From contig NZ_CP043930.1 in assembly GCF_009720525.1 (NCBI RefSeq), forward strand, positions 4,248,501 through 4,312,500: a stretch of DNA of 64,000 nucleotides, read 5' to 3'. The notes under the pieces were generated by a model, which did not search any database, was not told where the DNA came from, and saw only the letters and a program-made list of their open reading frames with translations. The first letter of the stretch is position 1. The number at the start of each line of letters is the position of its first letter. This document shows, one piece after another, positions 39,301 to 47,971 of the stretch. Made by a program: the position numbers and the translations under genes. Source of the DNA: Gimesia benthica (GTDB lineage: Bacteria > Planctomycetota > Planctomycetia > Planctomycetales > Planctomycetaceae).

Positions 39301-41370
39301 TTATGGCTTCGGTGGAAACGCGAAGATCGTCAGGTTGTTGTTCTTCGCATAGGGTTTACTGGTGATCGTGGCAGTTTTTTTACCTTCATCAATCACCAGG
39401 CATAACTGATCCTGATCTTTCACATTGAAAATCGCCTGAATGGCATCCAGTCCGGAAACCATTCCGAGGTTCATGGTCTGGGGCATGTTTTTTGTATAAC
39501 CGACCAGCTTGAGGGCTTCCCCATCGAGTTCGATATTGGTTTTGGTTTCTTCGCCGATATATGCAAAGGCTTCCTGCAGTGGAGTACGACGGAAGTCGAC
39601 ATCAACCTTCATCTTCAGACGGTCGACCACCTTATCCGGCAGTTTGGGACCGGTAGGCCGTGGTTTGACTTCGACGTCGAAGTTGGTTCGCGTCGATTCA
39701 TCCCAGGCGAGCAGGCTGGCGAGTGCCAGGTTGGGGGCGGCCCGTTCGGGCAGACTGCTGACAAGCTGTGCGTAGCGCTCGCCCGTTTTTTCGTTGTTGG
39801 CCATACTGAAGGCTTTGAGCATGGCAGGATAGCGACCGATTACTTTCCGGCTGCCGACGGTACCCGGATTCATTTTGCGGACCCCTTCGAGCATGTCGTG
39901 GGGCAGCTGATCAAGTTTGCTCTTGAGATTATTCGCCAACTGTGGGGGACGGATCATCGTGGTATTACGGAAAGTGAATTCCGAATAGAAGTCATCGGGG
40001 TTCAGATGCATGCTCCAGGAGATGGTTTCCACGTCATCCCCGACCCAGTCCAGAAACTCATTGAGGAAGGGGTGTGCTTTTTCGGGGACGAGGACATCCC
40101 GCTGACGGCGGACTTCATCGGGATCGAAGACCAGTGTCAGATGACGGTCCCGGTCAGACTGTTTCAGGATCGATTCAATGCCCGGGGAAGTGCTGCTTTC
40201 AAACTCGCGGGCATCTGCCATCTCGGCGGCGCGATCTGCACCCGGAGGACCAATCACGTAAGTGTTTTCGTCGACGATCATGTACGAATTCTTGCCTCCC
40301 GAATAAACGGGAAAGCTGTAGTCATCCAGACGCTGTCCATCAAACTGGGCGATCAGTGCCGAGCGTTTGATGGGTTCGACAGGGCGAATGACTGCTGCAT
40401 ATTCGGGCGGGGCACCGGGGGAGCCCAGGATCAGACAGATGGTAAGTTCCTTGATCTGTGCCGGTTCCAGCATGCAGATGTCTTTGATTTTCTGTTCGGC
40501 CCAGATTCCCAGCGGCCCGAGGCAGGCACGGAATTCTTCTCCCTGCGAACCAGGTTCCCAGAGGGCAGCGGGGTGCATGTGAATCAGCACACGGGTGCCT
40601 GCGGGGACGTAGAGTAGTCGAATCGGCTCGCCGGATGTCGGGCTGGCCGCGACTTCCTGTTTCTGGCTGACAGCGGGAGTGACGGGAGCCGCAGGCGTGG
40701 CATTGTTCGTCTGTGGTTGTACGGGGGCCGCCGGTTTAGCGGTCATGGATTGCTCAACCTGTGGCCAGGCGAAGTAACCGCCGATGCCCACGACCAGGAG
40801 TAAGCCAATTACCGAAAGGATGGTGATGTTACGACGCTTGGCGTTTTTGCGGCGCAACTCACGCATGCGGGCAACGCCGGCATTCTCAGATGATTCGACG
40901 GCAATGTTCGGGAAGCCACCACTGCCGGCACCTGTATCAATTTGTGGTGTTCCTGTGGATGAAGAGGCCGAACTTGAGGTGTCAATCTGCGGAAACTGAT
41001 TCTGTGGTTGAGGCGGTGGTGTGGGAGCCACGGGTGCAACTGGCTCGATCGGTTCATCGGGAACCCATTTAGCGGAGGTGCCGACGACGGGAGCCTTGGG
41101 TTGCGCGAGATCTATTTTGACTTCTTCAATTTCCGCAGAAGAAGGCGGAGGTGTTATTTCTTCAGGTCGTTGTTGGACGGGAGGGGGCGTCGGCTCCGTG
41201 GAAGTAGCTGCAGACGAAGAGCCGGAACTCTGGACCGCCGCCGTTTCGGGCAGCTGCAGGACAAATGCGTGCTTGCAGTTCGGACAACGGGCTTTTTTGC
41301 CGAGCAGACTTTTATCGCGGAGTTTGAGCTTTTTTTTGCATTGCGGACAAGGAACAGCGATGCTGGTCAT
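39301..41370 (-). CDS. Zinc-ribbon, single-TM protein with STN-like C-terminus (long)
   Basis: A 689-residue protein of unknown function. It opens with a zinc ribbon whose cysteines (8/11 and 29/32: VPCPQCKKKLKL, ARCPNCKHAF) match the spacing of the downstream neighbour exactly. A Pro/Gln/Ser-rich linker follows, then one membrane segment near residues 180-202 (NITILSVIGLLLVVGIGGYF). A large extracytoplasmic domain (about 245-580) has no motif that I can name. The last 95 residues (VDVDFRRTPLQEAFAYIGEE, MSLG-like MNLGMVSGLDAIQAIF) resemble an STN domain. The 35-base spacing suggests an operon with the 288-residue protein. Confidence 0.8.
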   Translation of the reverse strand: MTSIAVPCPQCKKKLKLRDKSLLGKKARCPNCKHAFVLQLPETAAVQSSGSSSAATSTEPTPPPVQQRPEEITPPPSSAEIEEVKIDLAQPKAPVVGTSAKWVPDEPIEPVAPVAPTPPPQPQNQFPQIDTSSSASSSTGTPQIDTGAGSGGFPNIAVESSENAGVARMRELRRKNAKRRNITILSVIGLLLVVGIGGYFAWPQVEQSMTAKPAAPVQPQTNNATPAAPVTPAVSQKQEVAASPTSGEPIRLLYVPAGTRVLIHMHPAALWEPGSQGEEFRACLGPLGIWAEQKIKDICMLEPAQIKELTICLILGSPGAPPEYAAVIRPVEPIKRSALIAQFDGQRLDDYSFPVYSGGKNSYMIVDENTYVIGPPGADRAAEMADAREFESSTSPGIESILKQSDRDRHLTLVFDPDEVRRQRDVLVPEKAHPFLNEFLDWVGDDVETISWSMHLNPDDFYSEFTFRNTTMIRPPQLANNLKSKLDQLPHDMLEGVRKMNPGTVGSRKVIGRYPAMLKAFSMANNEKTGERYAQLVSSLPERAAPNLALASLLAWDESTRTNFDVEVKPRPTGPKLPDKVVDRLKMKVDVDFRRTPLQEAFAYIGEETKTNIELDGEALKLVGYTKNMPQTMNLGMVSGLDAIQAIFNVKDQDQLCLVIDEGKKTATITSKPYAKNNNLTIFAFPPKP

Positions 41371-41626
41371 GAATCGGCCTGTAAATTCGTATTTGCGTAA
41401 AGTAAATCTGAATAAGGGTTAAGGGTGTGCCATAACGCCGCAGAGGGAGCAGCTCTCTCCTTTATCATACGTTTTGTCACGGAGTGCTGCCAAGTCTTTT
41501 TGAAGCTTGTTTTCGATTAACCCGGGTTTCTTAAATTGCGGACTAGGATCGCCATCCTGTCACGGGAAGGGGCAGGAAAATACGGTTACAGCCGAAGATA
41601 CTGATTGAGGAGCCTCAGGTTGAGGC

Positions 41627-42910
41627 TCAGCCGAACAAGCCTTTGATCACAGCGCCGCCATCGACGAGGCGGACGGGACGTCCAATGGGGGTGTGCAGTT
41701 CCATGTCGGCGTTGATGCCCATCGCTTTGCACATGGACTGGAAGAGGTCTTCGACCTGTACCGGATTGTCGGTGATCTCCTGGCCGTTCTCATCGGTTTT
41801 ACCGATAGCCTGTCCTCCTTTAATGCCGGCACCCGCCATCAGGAGATTGAAATTACGAACCCAGTGATCGCGTCCGGGAGCAGGGGGGCGGGCATTAATT
41901 TTCGGGGTCCGACCGAATTCTCCCATACAGAGGACGAGTGTTTTTTCCAAAAGGCCCCGCGACTTGAGGTCGGTGAGGAGCTGAGACAGCCCCTGGTCGA
42001 CATCAGCCGCACGGCGCTCCATGTTGCGGAAAATGCTGCTGTGCATGTCCCAGCCGTTACTGCGGACTTCCACAAAGGGGACGCCGGCTTCCACCAGTCT
42101 GCGGGCGACCAGCAGTCCCTGCCCCAGTTGATTTTTACCGTAAGCAGTCTGCATGTCTTCGGATTCCCCATCGAACTCAAACGCCTTGAGGCGGGGGGAA
42201 GTCATCATCAGGCTCGCTTTCTGATAGAGCTTACTCTGCTCCTGCACGAGCGCTTCGGCACCAGCCTGGGCGAAATCACGTTCCTGCTGGCTGAGCAAAG
42301 CGAGCCGTCGCCGCTGGCGGGCAGCGGAGGCATCGCTAGTGACGTTATCGGGCAGCTGACCGGGACGGTCGATGATGAATGGAGCAACCTGCACACCCAG
42401 AAAGCCGGAGCTCAGCGTCTGTCCGATGCTGACGAAATTGGGGATATCGGAATTCGGATCTCCCAGTTCACGGGCGACGACGGAGCCGAAGTGCGGGAAC
42501 TTCTCAATGCCCAGCATGCGATGTCCTGTATGCAGATGATAAGTGCCCCGTTCGTGGGCTGCTTCTTTACCGGTCATCGAGCGAATGAGGGCGACGTCAT
42601 TCATGACGGATGCGATCTTGGGCCAGTAGTGGGCGATTTCGATCCCCGGGGTCTGCGTCTGGATTTTCTTTGTCTCGCCTCCATTGGGAGATCCTGGTTT
42701 GGGGTCCCAGGTTTCCAGCTGACTGGGGGCACCTGCCAGCCAGAGTAGAATGCAGGCGCGGCCCTGCTTTTTCATTTCGGCAGCATTGAGCTGAATCTGA
42801 CTGAGCAACGGTGAGCCGGCGACACCGAGGGCGGCGGCCTGCAGAAAATTCCGACGGGTGAACTGCCCGCGGCGATTTAAATTCAGATGGAGGAGCGCAT
42901 CAGATTGCAT
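41627..42910 (-). CDS. DUF1501 protein with Tat signal
   Basis: A 427-residue exported protein. A twin-arginine signal (FTRRNFLQAAALGVAG) lies near residues 18-35, so it should be exported folded. The DUF1501 body has alkaline-phosphatase-like blocks (CILLWLAGAPSQLETWDPKP, AHERGTYHLHTGH, LCMGEFGRTPKIN, PAPGRDHWV), which suggest a metal-dependent hydrolase fold. The function is not established. In planctomycetes it is almost always paired with a DUF1549/DUF1553 gene, as here (24 bases upstream), and the two are assumed to act together. Confidence 0.92.
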   Translation of the reverse strand: MQSDALLHLNLNRRGQFTRRNFLQAAALGVAGSPLLSQIQLNAAEMKKQGRACILLWLAGAPSQLETWDPKPGSPNGGETKKIQTQTPGIEIAHYWPKIASVMNDVALIRSMTGKEAAHERGTYHLHTGHRMLGIEKFPHFGSVVARELGDPNSDIPNFVSIGQTLSSGFLGVQVAPFIIDRPGQLPDNVTSDASAARQRRRLALLSQQERDFAQAGAEALVQEQSKLYQKASLMMTSPRLKAFEFDGESEDMQTAYGKNQLGQGLLVARRLVEAGVPFVEVRSNGWDMHSSIFRNMERRAADVDQGLSQLLTDLKSRGLLEKTLVLCMGEFGRTPKINARPPAPGRDHWVRNFNLLMAGAGIKGGQAIGKTDENGQEITDNPVQVEDLFQSMCKAMGINADMELHTPIGRPVRLVDGGAVIKGLFG

Positions 42911-42934
42911 GGGGGGATTCCCGTGTTTGAGCTG

Positions 42935-44557
42935 TCAGCGTTTGGTACGAAATTCGGTGCAGTTAACGAGAACCCAGAGCAGGTCTTCTACCGCTTCGTC
43001 CCGTTTTTCGGAGCTTTGCAGGTAGCTGACGTTGCGCTGAAGTTCATCCGGCGTAGGATTACGGGCCAGCACATTCAGATAAAGTGACTGCACCAGTTCC
43101 TCGTTCGATGTGATACCCAGTAACTTCTGTTTGAGTTCACTCTGTGATAAAGCCTGCTGGAGTTCGCGCTGATTCATGAGCAGTAGAGCCTGCTGAATCG
43201 AGCCTTCCAGGGTGCTTTGGGGCAGAGAGGGATTCACGTCGAAGACGGTGTCGATCTCTTTCCGTAACTGGGGATTTTCGCCGATCACATGCGAGACCGA
43301 ATTGGCGACCACATCCGGTCGCAGCCGGGAGGGACGGATGGCCGTAAAGAGTTCGGAGGGGGAGTCCATGGTCCGCATTTCCCGCTGATAGACCTGGGAA
43401 TTCATGATCAGCCGAAAGACCCACTTCGGATCAAAGTCCTTGTAGCGGAAGTTCGCCGCGATACGATTGACGATCGGCTTGTGAACGACATCGCCGTCCG
43501 GTCCCAGGCTGTCTACGTCGTAAAAGCCATCGCCAATCAGCTCACTCCAGATACGGTTCACGTAAGCGCGGGCGAACCAGTAGTTCTGGGGATTGTAAGC
43601 GAGGTAAGCGGCAATCGAGACGCGACGGGCATCGGACTTCATGTTCTCATAAGGTTTTTCACCGAGCAGAAAACGAGGTTTAACGACGGTGCTGACGGTG
43701 GGGTCCTCCTGGGAGGGCATCTTGTAGGTGTAGGGGTGAAAGAAAGCGGCGAGTTCGTGGAACTGAATTCGTTTCCAGTTGTCGAAGGGATGATCGTGAC
43801 ATTCAGCGCACTGAATGCTGATGCCCATGAAGATGCGGGCCGTTTCGGAAGCCAGCTCGGTCGATTTGTTTTCGCAGGCGAGGACGAAGTTGTTGGGCCC
43901 GTAATCCTGACCGTAATCGTTCTTTTTCTTCTTGTTTCGTTCGGGAGTCGCTGAAATCAGCATGACCGTGATGTAATCCCAGGGGGCGCCTTTACGGAAT
44001 TGTTCTGCGAGCCAGTCTTCGAGCGCCTCGGGATTAACCCGCCGCTTGTTGGCTTCACTTTCGTAGAAAATGACCGAGGTCCAGTAGCGGGCCCATTTTC
44101 GCGCGTATGCTTCTGTTTCAAGCAATTCATCAATGTAGTCAGACCGTTTATTTGAATTCTGATCAGCAACGAACGTTTTGATTTTTTCGGCGGAGGGCAA
44201 GGTGCCAGTCAGGTCCAGTGAGGCACGACGGATAAAGGTTTCATCGTCGATCAGCGGTGCCGCCTGGGAAATAGTGTCTCCCAACTCCAATGCGAGTGCT
44301 TTGTCGAGGTCCTGGGAGCTGAAGCTCACGCGACTCCCCTGCCGAAGTGTGGGCATGTTCTGCCGAATGTAGCCGAGCAGCTGCATCTTCTGTTCCTGGG
44401 TTTTCAGGGGAGGCAGATTCAGCGGGGGGAGCTTCTTCTTGGTGTTCTTGCGTGGTGCTGCTGAAGAAGTTGTCAAAAGCGTCAAACAAATCAATAGGAC
44501 CAGAGTGATCCATTGACGAGGACGCTTGTGGAGAGAACTGGGACCACGCTGTAACAT
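42935..44557 (-). CDS. DUF1549/DUF1553 protein
   Basis: A 540-residue exported protein with a signal-anchor sequence near residues 17-33 (WITLVLLICLTLLTTSSAA). The DUF1549 half has FIRRASLDLTGTLPSAEKI and IQCAECHDHPFDNW, whose CxxCH could bind heme c. The DUF1553 half has YWFARAYVNRIWSELIGDGF and QPLAxR-like SPSELFTAIRPSRLRPDVVA. Many relatives carry an N-terminal cytochrome (PSCyt1) domain and reach 800-1000 residues; this one lacks it. It is the first gene of a two-gene operon with DUF1501. The function is unknown. Confidence 0.9.
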   Translation of the reverse strand: MLQRGPSSLHKRPRQWITLVLLICLTLLTTSSAAPRKNTKKKLPPLNLPPLKTQEQKMQLLGYIRQNMPTLRQGSRVSFSSQDLDKALALELGDTISQAAPLIDDETFIRRASLDLTGTLPSAEKIKTFVADQNSNKRSDYIDELLETEAYARKWARYWTSVIFYESEANKRRVNPEALEDWLAEQFRKGAPWDYITVMLISATPERNKKKKNDYGQDYGPNNFVLACENKSTELASETARIFMGISIQCAECHDHPFDNWKRIQFHELAAFFHPYTYKMPSQEDPTVSTVVKPRFLLGEKPYENMKSDARRVSIAAYLAYNPQNYWFARAYVNRIWSELIGDGFYDVDSLGPDGDVVHKPIVNRIAANFRYKDFDPKWVFRLIMNSQVYQREMRTMDSPSELFTAIRPSRLRPDVVANSVSHVIGENPQLRKEIDTVFDVNPSLPQSTLEGSIQQALLLMNQRELQQALSQSELKQKLLGITSNEELVQSLYLNVLARNPTPDELQRNVSYLQSSEKRDEAVEDLLWVLVNCTEFRTKR

Positions 44558-44842
44558 AAGATTACCCGCTATTCAGAGAGAATATGTTGAAGTTTCCAAG
44601 GGAGATACTTCAAATGCAGAACGCACGAAATACGTACTTATAGACAGGGATACTGGTTTCGGCCTAATTCAGGCTCAAAAACAGCCGAAATCAGCTCCTT
44701 TCATCGTATCTGTCAATTACCAAAGGTAAATAGATCTTGATGGATTCACTGCAACTGTTGGTGAGAAATTTATTCATATCGGTTCGATTGTATACTCAAA
44801 GGGTTTTGAGGGTTTTCTGGTGTGTGGTAGTGTACAATGTGG

Positions 44843-44871
44843 TTGACAACGTGTGAATTCATATGTATACT
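44843..44871 (+). promoter_or_regulatory. Consensus sigma-70 promoter for the sigma factor gene
   Basis: TTGACA (44843-44848), a spacer of exactly 17 bases and TATACT (44866-44871). This is close to the ideal housekeeping promoter and the best match in the window. Transcription would start near 44878 and leave a leader of about 365 bases before the sigma factor ATG. Confidence 0.8.
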
Positions 44872-44898
44872 ATTTTTAGAGGCAGGGTGTCGACTTTG

Positions 44899-45212
44899 AA
44901 ATGTGAGATATTTCACACATTTTTGTAATTTCGGGGAGCCCCTGGGAGTGCAAATCCTATTGTTTTTAAGGAGTAAGGGGCTCTCAACAGTATGGAGGTA
45001 AATTACGCGCCACTTTTGTAAGCGCATGATAATAAACAGGATACGGTTTGCTATGCATGGTGGGTTCGGGTTTATCAGGCAATCTGCAGGTGAATTCCAA
45101 CTTTCTTTGGCTAAAATAATTTATGTGTGAACTTTTTACTCTCAAATTCGTCTTTTCATACGTAGAAGAGATGAAAACCCGGAGACAACATTGTGACGGA
45201 CACGCTGGGTTT
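44899..45212 (+). promoter_or_regulatory. Structured 5' leader of the sigma factor mRNA
   Basis: Three hairpins are visible. AAATGTG/CACATTT (44899-44905 and 44916-44922) is followed by further T and could act as an early attenuator. GAGCCCCT/AGGGGCTC (44936-44943 and 44976-44983) has a 32-base loop containing a T-run and AAGGAGT. AAACCC/GGGTTT (45175-45180 and 45207-45212) lies just before the ribosome binding site. I see no known riboswitch. Confidence 0.5.
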
Positions 45213-45244
45213 CCCGGAACATTCATAAAAGAGGGTGGGGAATA

Positions 45245-46915
45245 ATGATCAGTTCAAAATATAACAATCCGGCCATGAAGCAGCTGGCAGATCAACAGGT
45301 GAAGTATGCACCTCACGAAGTCAAGCTGGCGCAGATGGACCGTGCAGAAGCTCTGCTCACAGAGATTGATCTGGAGCAGGAGTATCAGTACCCGGAAATC
45401 TGCAAACAGATCACCACATATCGCTCCGAGATCTACCCGGACCTGATGATCAACGGCAGCGACGTCATGCATGATGTGCGGTGCTTCATAGAGGACCTGT
45501 CCGAGAGCGCTGAGATTGACGTCGAAGACGTGGAAGAAGACGTTTTCACCGTTCAGGATCTGAGTAAGAAGTTCAACATTTCTACCAAGACTGTCGACCG
45601 TTGGCGCGATAAAGGGCTGGTCAGCCGCCGCTTCCGGTTTAATGGTCGGATGCGTGTCGGATTTCTGAAATCGTCCGTGGATCGTTATCTGCAAAACAAT
45701 AAAGGCCACGTCGCCCGCAGCATGAATTTCAGTCAGTTGAGTGACGAAGATCGCGAAGAAATTTTACGCCGCGCCAGACGACTCGCCCGGTATGGGGGCT
45801 GCCCCGCCGAGATCAGTCGTCGTATCGCACGGCACATGAATCGTTCACCAGAAACGATTCGCTATACCCTGAAAAATTTTGATCGGGAGAATCCAGAATT
45901 GGCGATATTTCCGAACGCACCCGAAAAGATCACGGATCAGCAGAAACGTGATATCTACAACAGCTTCCGACGGGGCATTCCCGTAGATAAGCTGGCGCGG
46001 CGTTACTGCCGGACCAAGGCCAGCATCTATCGGATTATCTCCGAAGCTCGGGCAGCACGCCTGCATGCCCAGACCATTGATTATATGCACAGCGACGAAT
46101 TCGATCAGTCCGGTGCGGAAAAGGTCATTCTGGGACCGGCTCCGGAAGTTGATAAGTCGAATGAGAAAGTACGTACGCCTCCCGGGCTGCCTCCGTATCT
46201 GGCCAGCCTGTATTCCATTCCGCTGCTCACGCGGGAAGAAGAGGCTTATTACTTCAGAAAATTGAACTTCCTGAAATACAAGGCGGCACAGATTCAGGAA
46301 AAACTGGATCCGAATCGTCCCAAAGCCAGGGACATGGATCAGATTGAGAAGCTGCTCGATGAGAGCACTGACGTGAAGAACTTCCTTATCCGCAGTAACC
46401 TGCGACTGGTGGTTTCGATTGCCAAGCGGCACATTCGTCCGGGCGGCAACTTCTTCGAAATGGTCAGTGACGGCAACATGTCTCTGATTCGTGCCATCGA
46501 GAAATTTGATTATACCAAAGGTAATAAATTCTCGACCTACGCCAGCTGGGCAATTATGAAAAACTACGCCCGGTCAATCCCGGCGGAATACAAGGTCCTC
46601 GACCGGTTCCGTACGGGGAACGACGAACTGTTCTTTCAGTCGACTGATGAACGGGAAAGTCAGTACCGGGAAGAGTTGATCAATCAGAAGCAACATGCGG
46701 TCATCATGAGTATTCTGGACCAGCTGGATGGTCGGGAAAAAGACATTCTGATCTATCGTTATGGTTTGAATGCCCGCAATGAACCTCAGACACTTGAACA
46801 GGTAGGCGATCGCTTCGGAGTCACGAAAGAACGGATTCGTCAATTGGAATCCCGTGCTCTGAAAAAACTGCGACGGATTACCCAGGTGGAACGGGTGGAA
46901 ATCCCGGGAATATAA
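45245..46915 (+). CDS. Sigma-70-family factor with N-terminal HTH DNA-binding modules
   Basis: A 556-residue sigma factor of unusual build. Residues about 98-150 are a MerR/excisionase-type HTH (FTVQDLSKKFNISTKTVDRW, then RVGFLKSSVDRYLQ). Residues about 165-207 and 230-270 hold two further HTH-like modules (CPAEISRRIARHMNRSPETI, then IPVDKLARRYCRTKASIYRI). Region 1.2 appears near residue 315 (PPYLASLYSIPLLTREEEAY). Region 2 runs from about 378 to 445 (NFLIRSNLRLVVSIAKRHIR, FDYTKGNKFSTYASWAIMKN). Region 4 spans about 486-548 (LDQLDGREKDILIYRYGL, then VTKERIRQLESRALKKLR). Region 3 is reduced to about 40 residues without a clear HTH. It is not the housekeeping RpoD type. The N-terminal modules suggest that it binds specific DNA or a regulator. 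GAGGGTGGGG precedes the ATG. Confidence 0.88.
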   Translation: MISSKYNNPAMKQLADQQVKYAPHEVKLAQMDRAEALLTEIDLEQEYQYPEICKQITTYRSEIYPDLMINGSDVMHDVRCFIEDLSESAEIDVEDVEEDVFTVQDLSKKFNISTKTVDRWRDKGLVSRRFRFNGRMRVGFLKSSVDRYLQNNKGHVARSMNFSQLSDEDREEILRRARRLARYGGCPAEISRRIARHMNRSPETIRYTLKNFDRENPELAIFPNAPEKITDQQKRDIYNSFRRGIPVDKLARRYCRTKASIYRIISEARAARLHAQTIDYMHSDEFDQSGAEKVILGPAPEVDKSNEKVRTPPGLPPYLASLYSIPLLTREEEAYYFRKLNFLKYKAAQIQEKLDPNRPKARDMDQIEKLLDESTDVKNFLIRSNLRLVVSIAKRHIRPGGNFFEMVSDGNMSLIRAIEKFDYTKGNKFSTYASWAIMKNYARSIPAEYKVLDRFRTGNDELFFQSTDERESQYREELINQKQHAVIMSILDQLDGREKDILIYRYGLNARNEPQTLEQVGDRFGVTKERIRQLESRALKKLRRITQVERVEIPGI

Positions 46916-46968
46916 AAGCAGGCTCATCAGCTCCGGTTTACTGGAACTGTTAGTGAGTTCTCCCCTTG

Positions 46969-47004
46969 AGCAGGCGTGATTCTGTGAAATCATGCCTGCT
47001 TTTT
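46969..47004 (+). terminator. Rho-independent terminator of the sigma factor gene
   Basis: AGCAGGCGTGAT (46969-46980) pairs with ATCATGCCTGCT (46989-47000), with one G-T pair and an 8-base loop. It is followed by TTTTTG (five T from 47000). Confidence 0.9.
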
Positions 47005-47232
47005 GTATGCGCTGTGAACCTGTGCGCCGGTTTTCTGTCTGGATTGCAGGCGTTTCGAGCTTTGTTCATTGAACTTGAAGGGGCAAGTCAGTAGGCTGTG
47101 AAACCCATGGACGAAGCGGCGTTTTCTGCCGATCTGAAAACAGATTCCAATGAGTTGGAAAATCTTAGACCGCATAGGCATAGAGCATTAAGAAAAGATA
47201 ACAATTTTTTCTAATCAGCCTGTCGTTGTCAC

Positions 47233-47260
47233 TTGCAAGCAGGTCCCTGATTGCTATATT
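47233..47260 (+). promoter_or_regulatory. Promoter for the tRNA-Thr/Tyr/Gly/Thr-tuf cluster
   Basis: TTGCAA (47233-47238), a 16-base spacer and TATATT (47255-47260), preceded by the TGn extension (TGC at 47252-47254). It lies about 95 bases before the first tRNA. Confidence 0.6.
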
Positions 47261-47362
47261 GAGCTGCTTACTGAGTTTCGGCGGGGAAAGTACCTCTTTA
47301 GCCAGGCGAGTTGTTCAGGTTCATGAGGCTTGAAGCCTGCTAGTTTAGTCTCAGTTTGACAG

Positions 47363-47435
47363 GCTAGCGTAGCTCAATCGGCAGAGCATCGGTTTTGTAA
47401 ACCGAAGGTTGTGGGTTCGATTCCCACCGCTAGCT
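47363..47435 (+). tRNA. tRNA-Thr (anticodon TGT)
   Basis: A cloverleaf of 73 bases: acceptor GCTAGCG/CGCTAGC, anticodon stem TCGGT/ACCGA with loop TTTGTAA, and T-arm GTGGGTTCGATTCCCAC. CCA is not encoded, so it must be added by tRNA nucleotidyltransferase. It is the first of four tRNAs upstream of tuf. Confidence 0.97.
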
Positions 47436-47519
47436 CTTTTAGTTGCGATTTGAGGCAGTTTTATTATTTAAATTGTTGCCAGATTACAACTTGTGACTTC
47501 CAGCTTCGGCTGGTTGGGA

Positions 47520-47601
47520 GGGGGAATTCCCGAGCGGCCAAAGGGGCCAGACTGTAAATCTGGTGGCTACGCCTTCGCAGGTTCGAATCCTGCTTCCCCC
47601 A
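47520..47601 (+). tRNA. tRNA-Tyr (anticodon GTA)
   Basis: 82 bases with acceptor GGGGGAA/TTCCCCC and discriminator A. The anticodon arm is CCAGA/TCTGG with loop CTGTAAA. The long variable arm (about 13 bases) is typical of bacterial tRNA-Tyr. CCA is not encoded. Confidence 0.97.
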
Positions 47602-47642
47602 TTCAAAAGAATTGGAAGTGACTGAGTCACGTAAAATTAGAC

Positions 47643-47713
47643 GCGGGTGTAGCTCAATGGTAGAGCCCCAGCCTTCCAAGCTGGTCGTGAGGGTTCGATT
47701 CCCTTCACCCGCT
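47643..47713 (+). tRNA. tRNA-Gly (anticodon TCC)
   Basis: 71 bases with acceptor GCGGGTG/CACCCGC and anticodon stem CCAGC/GCTGG with loop CTTCCAA. The T-arm is AGGGTTCGATTCCCT. CCA is not encoded. Confidence 0.97.
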
Positions 47714-47752
47714 TTTGAATAGAAACGCGTTTCGGTTTAATTCTCAAAAATT

Positions 47753-47830
<78 letters not shown>

Positions 47831-47971
47831 ATTATCGTTAAATGTGGTTCTCAGGAGGTGTGTGCCTCTTGCGTGCGAGGGGTGACTCCTGTTTTTACCT
47901 CGCTAATTGTTTTGTTGGTTTTATTGTTCAGGTCCTCGAGTGCGGGCCTGAAAAAGGGGTTTTAAAGAGAG

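Larger units (their letters stand above)
44558..45244. other. Long AT-rich intergenic region with multiple inverted repeats
   Basis: These 687 bases hold no supported protein gene. From left to right there are inverted repeats TTGAAGT/ACTTCAA (44587-44613) and GGTTTCGGC/GCCGAAATC (44655-44692, one G-T pair). A consensus promoter follows (44843-44871), then a leader of about 365 bases with three further hairpins. The left part should hold the minus-strand promoter of the DUF1549 operon. Confidence 0.7.
46916..47362. other. Intergenic region before the tRNA-tuf cluster
   Basis: These 447 bases contain the sigma factor terminator and then the promoter of the tRNA cluster (47233-47260). A T-rich tract lies at about 47206-47212. 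Nothing else that I can identify is present. Confidence 0.65.

Noticed and set aside
44770-45226. Two short minus-strand frames in the sigma factor leader
   Set aside because: They cross the promoter and hairpins and show no protein-like pattern.
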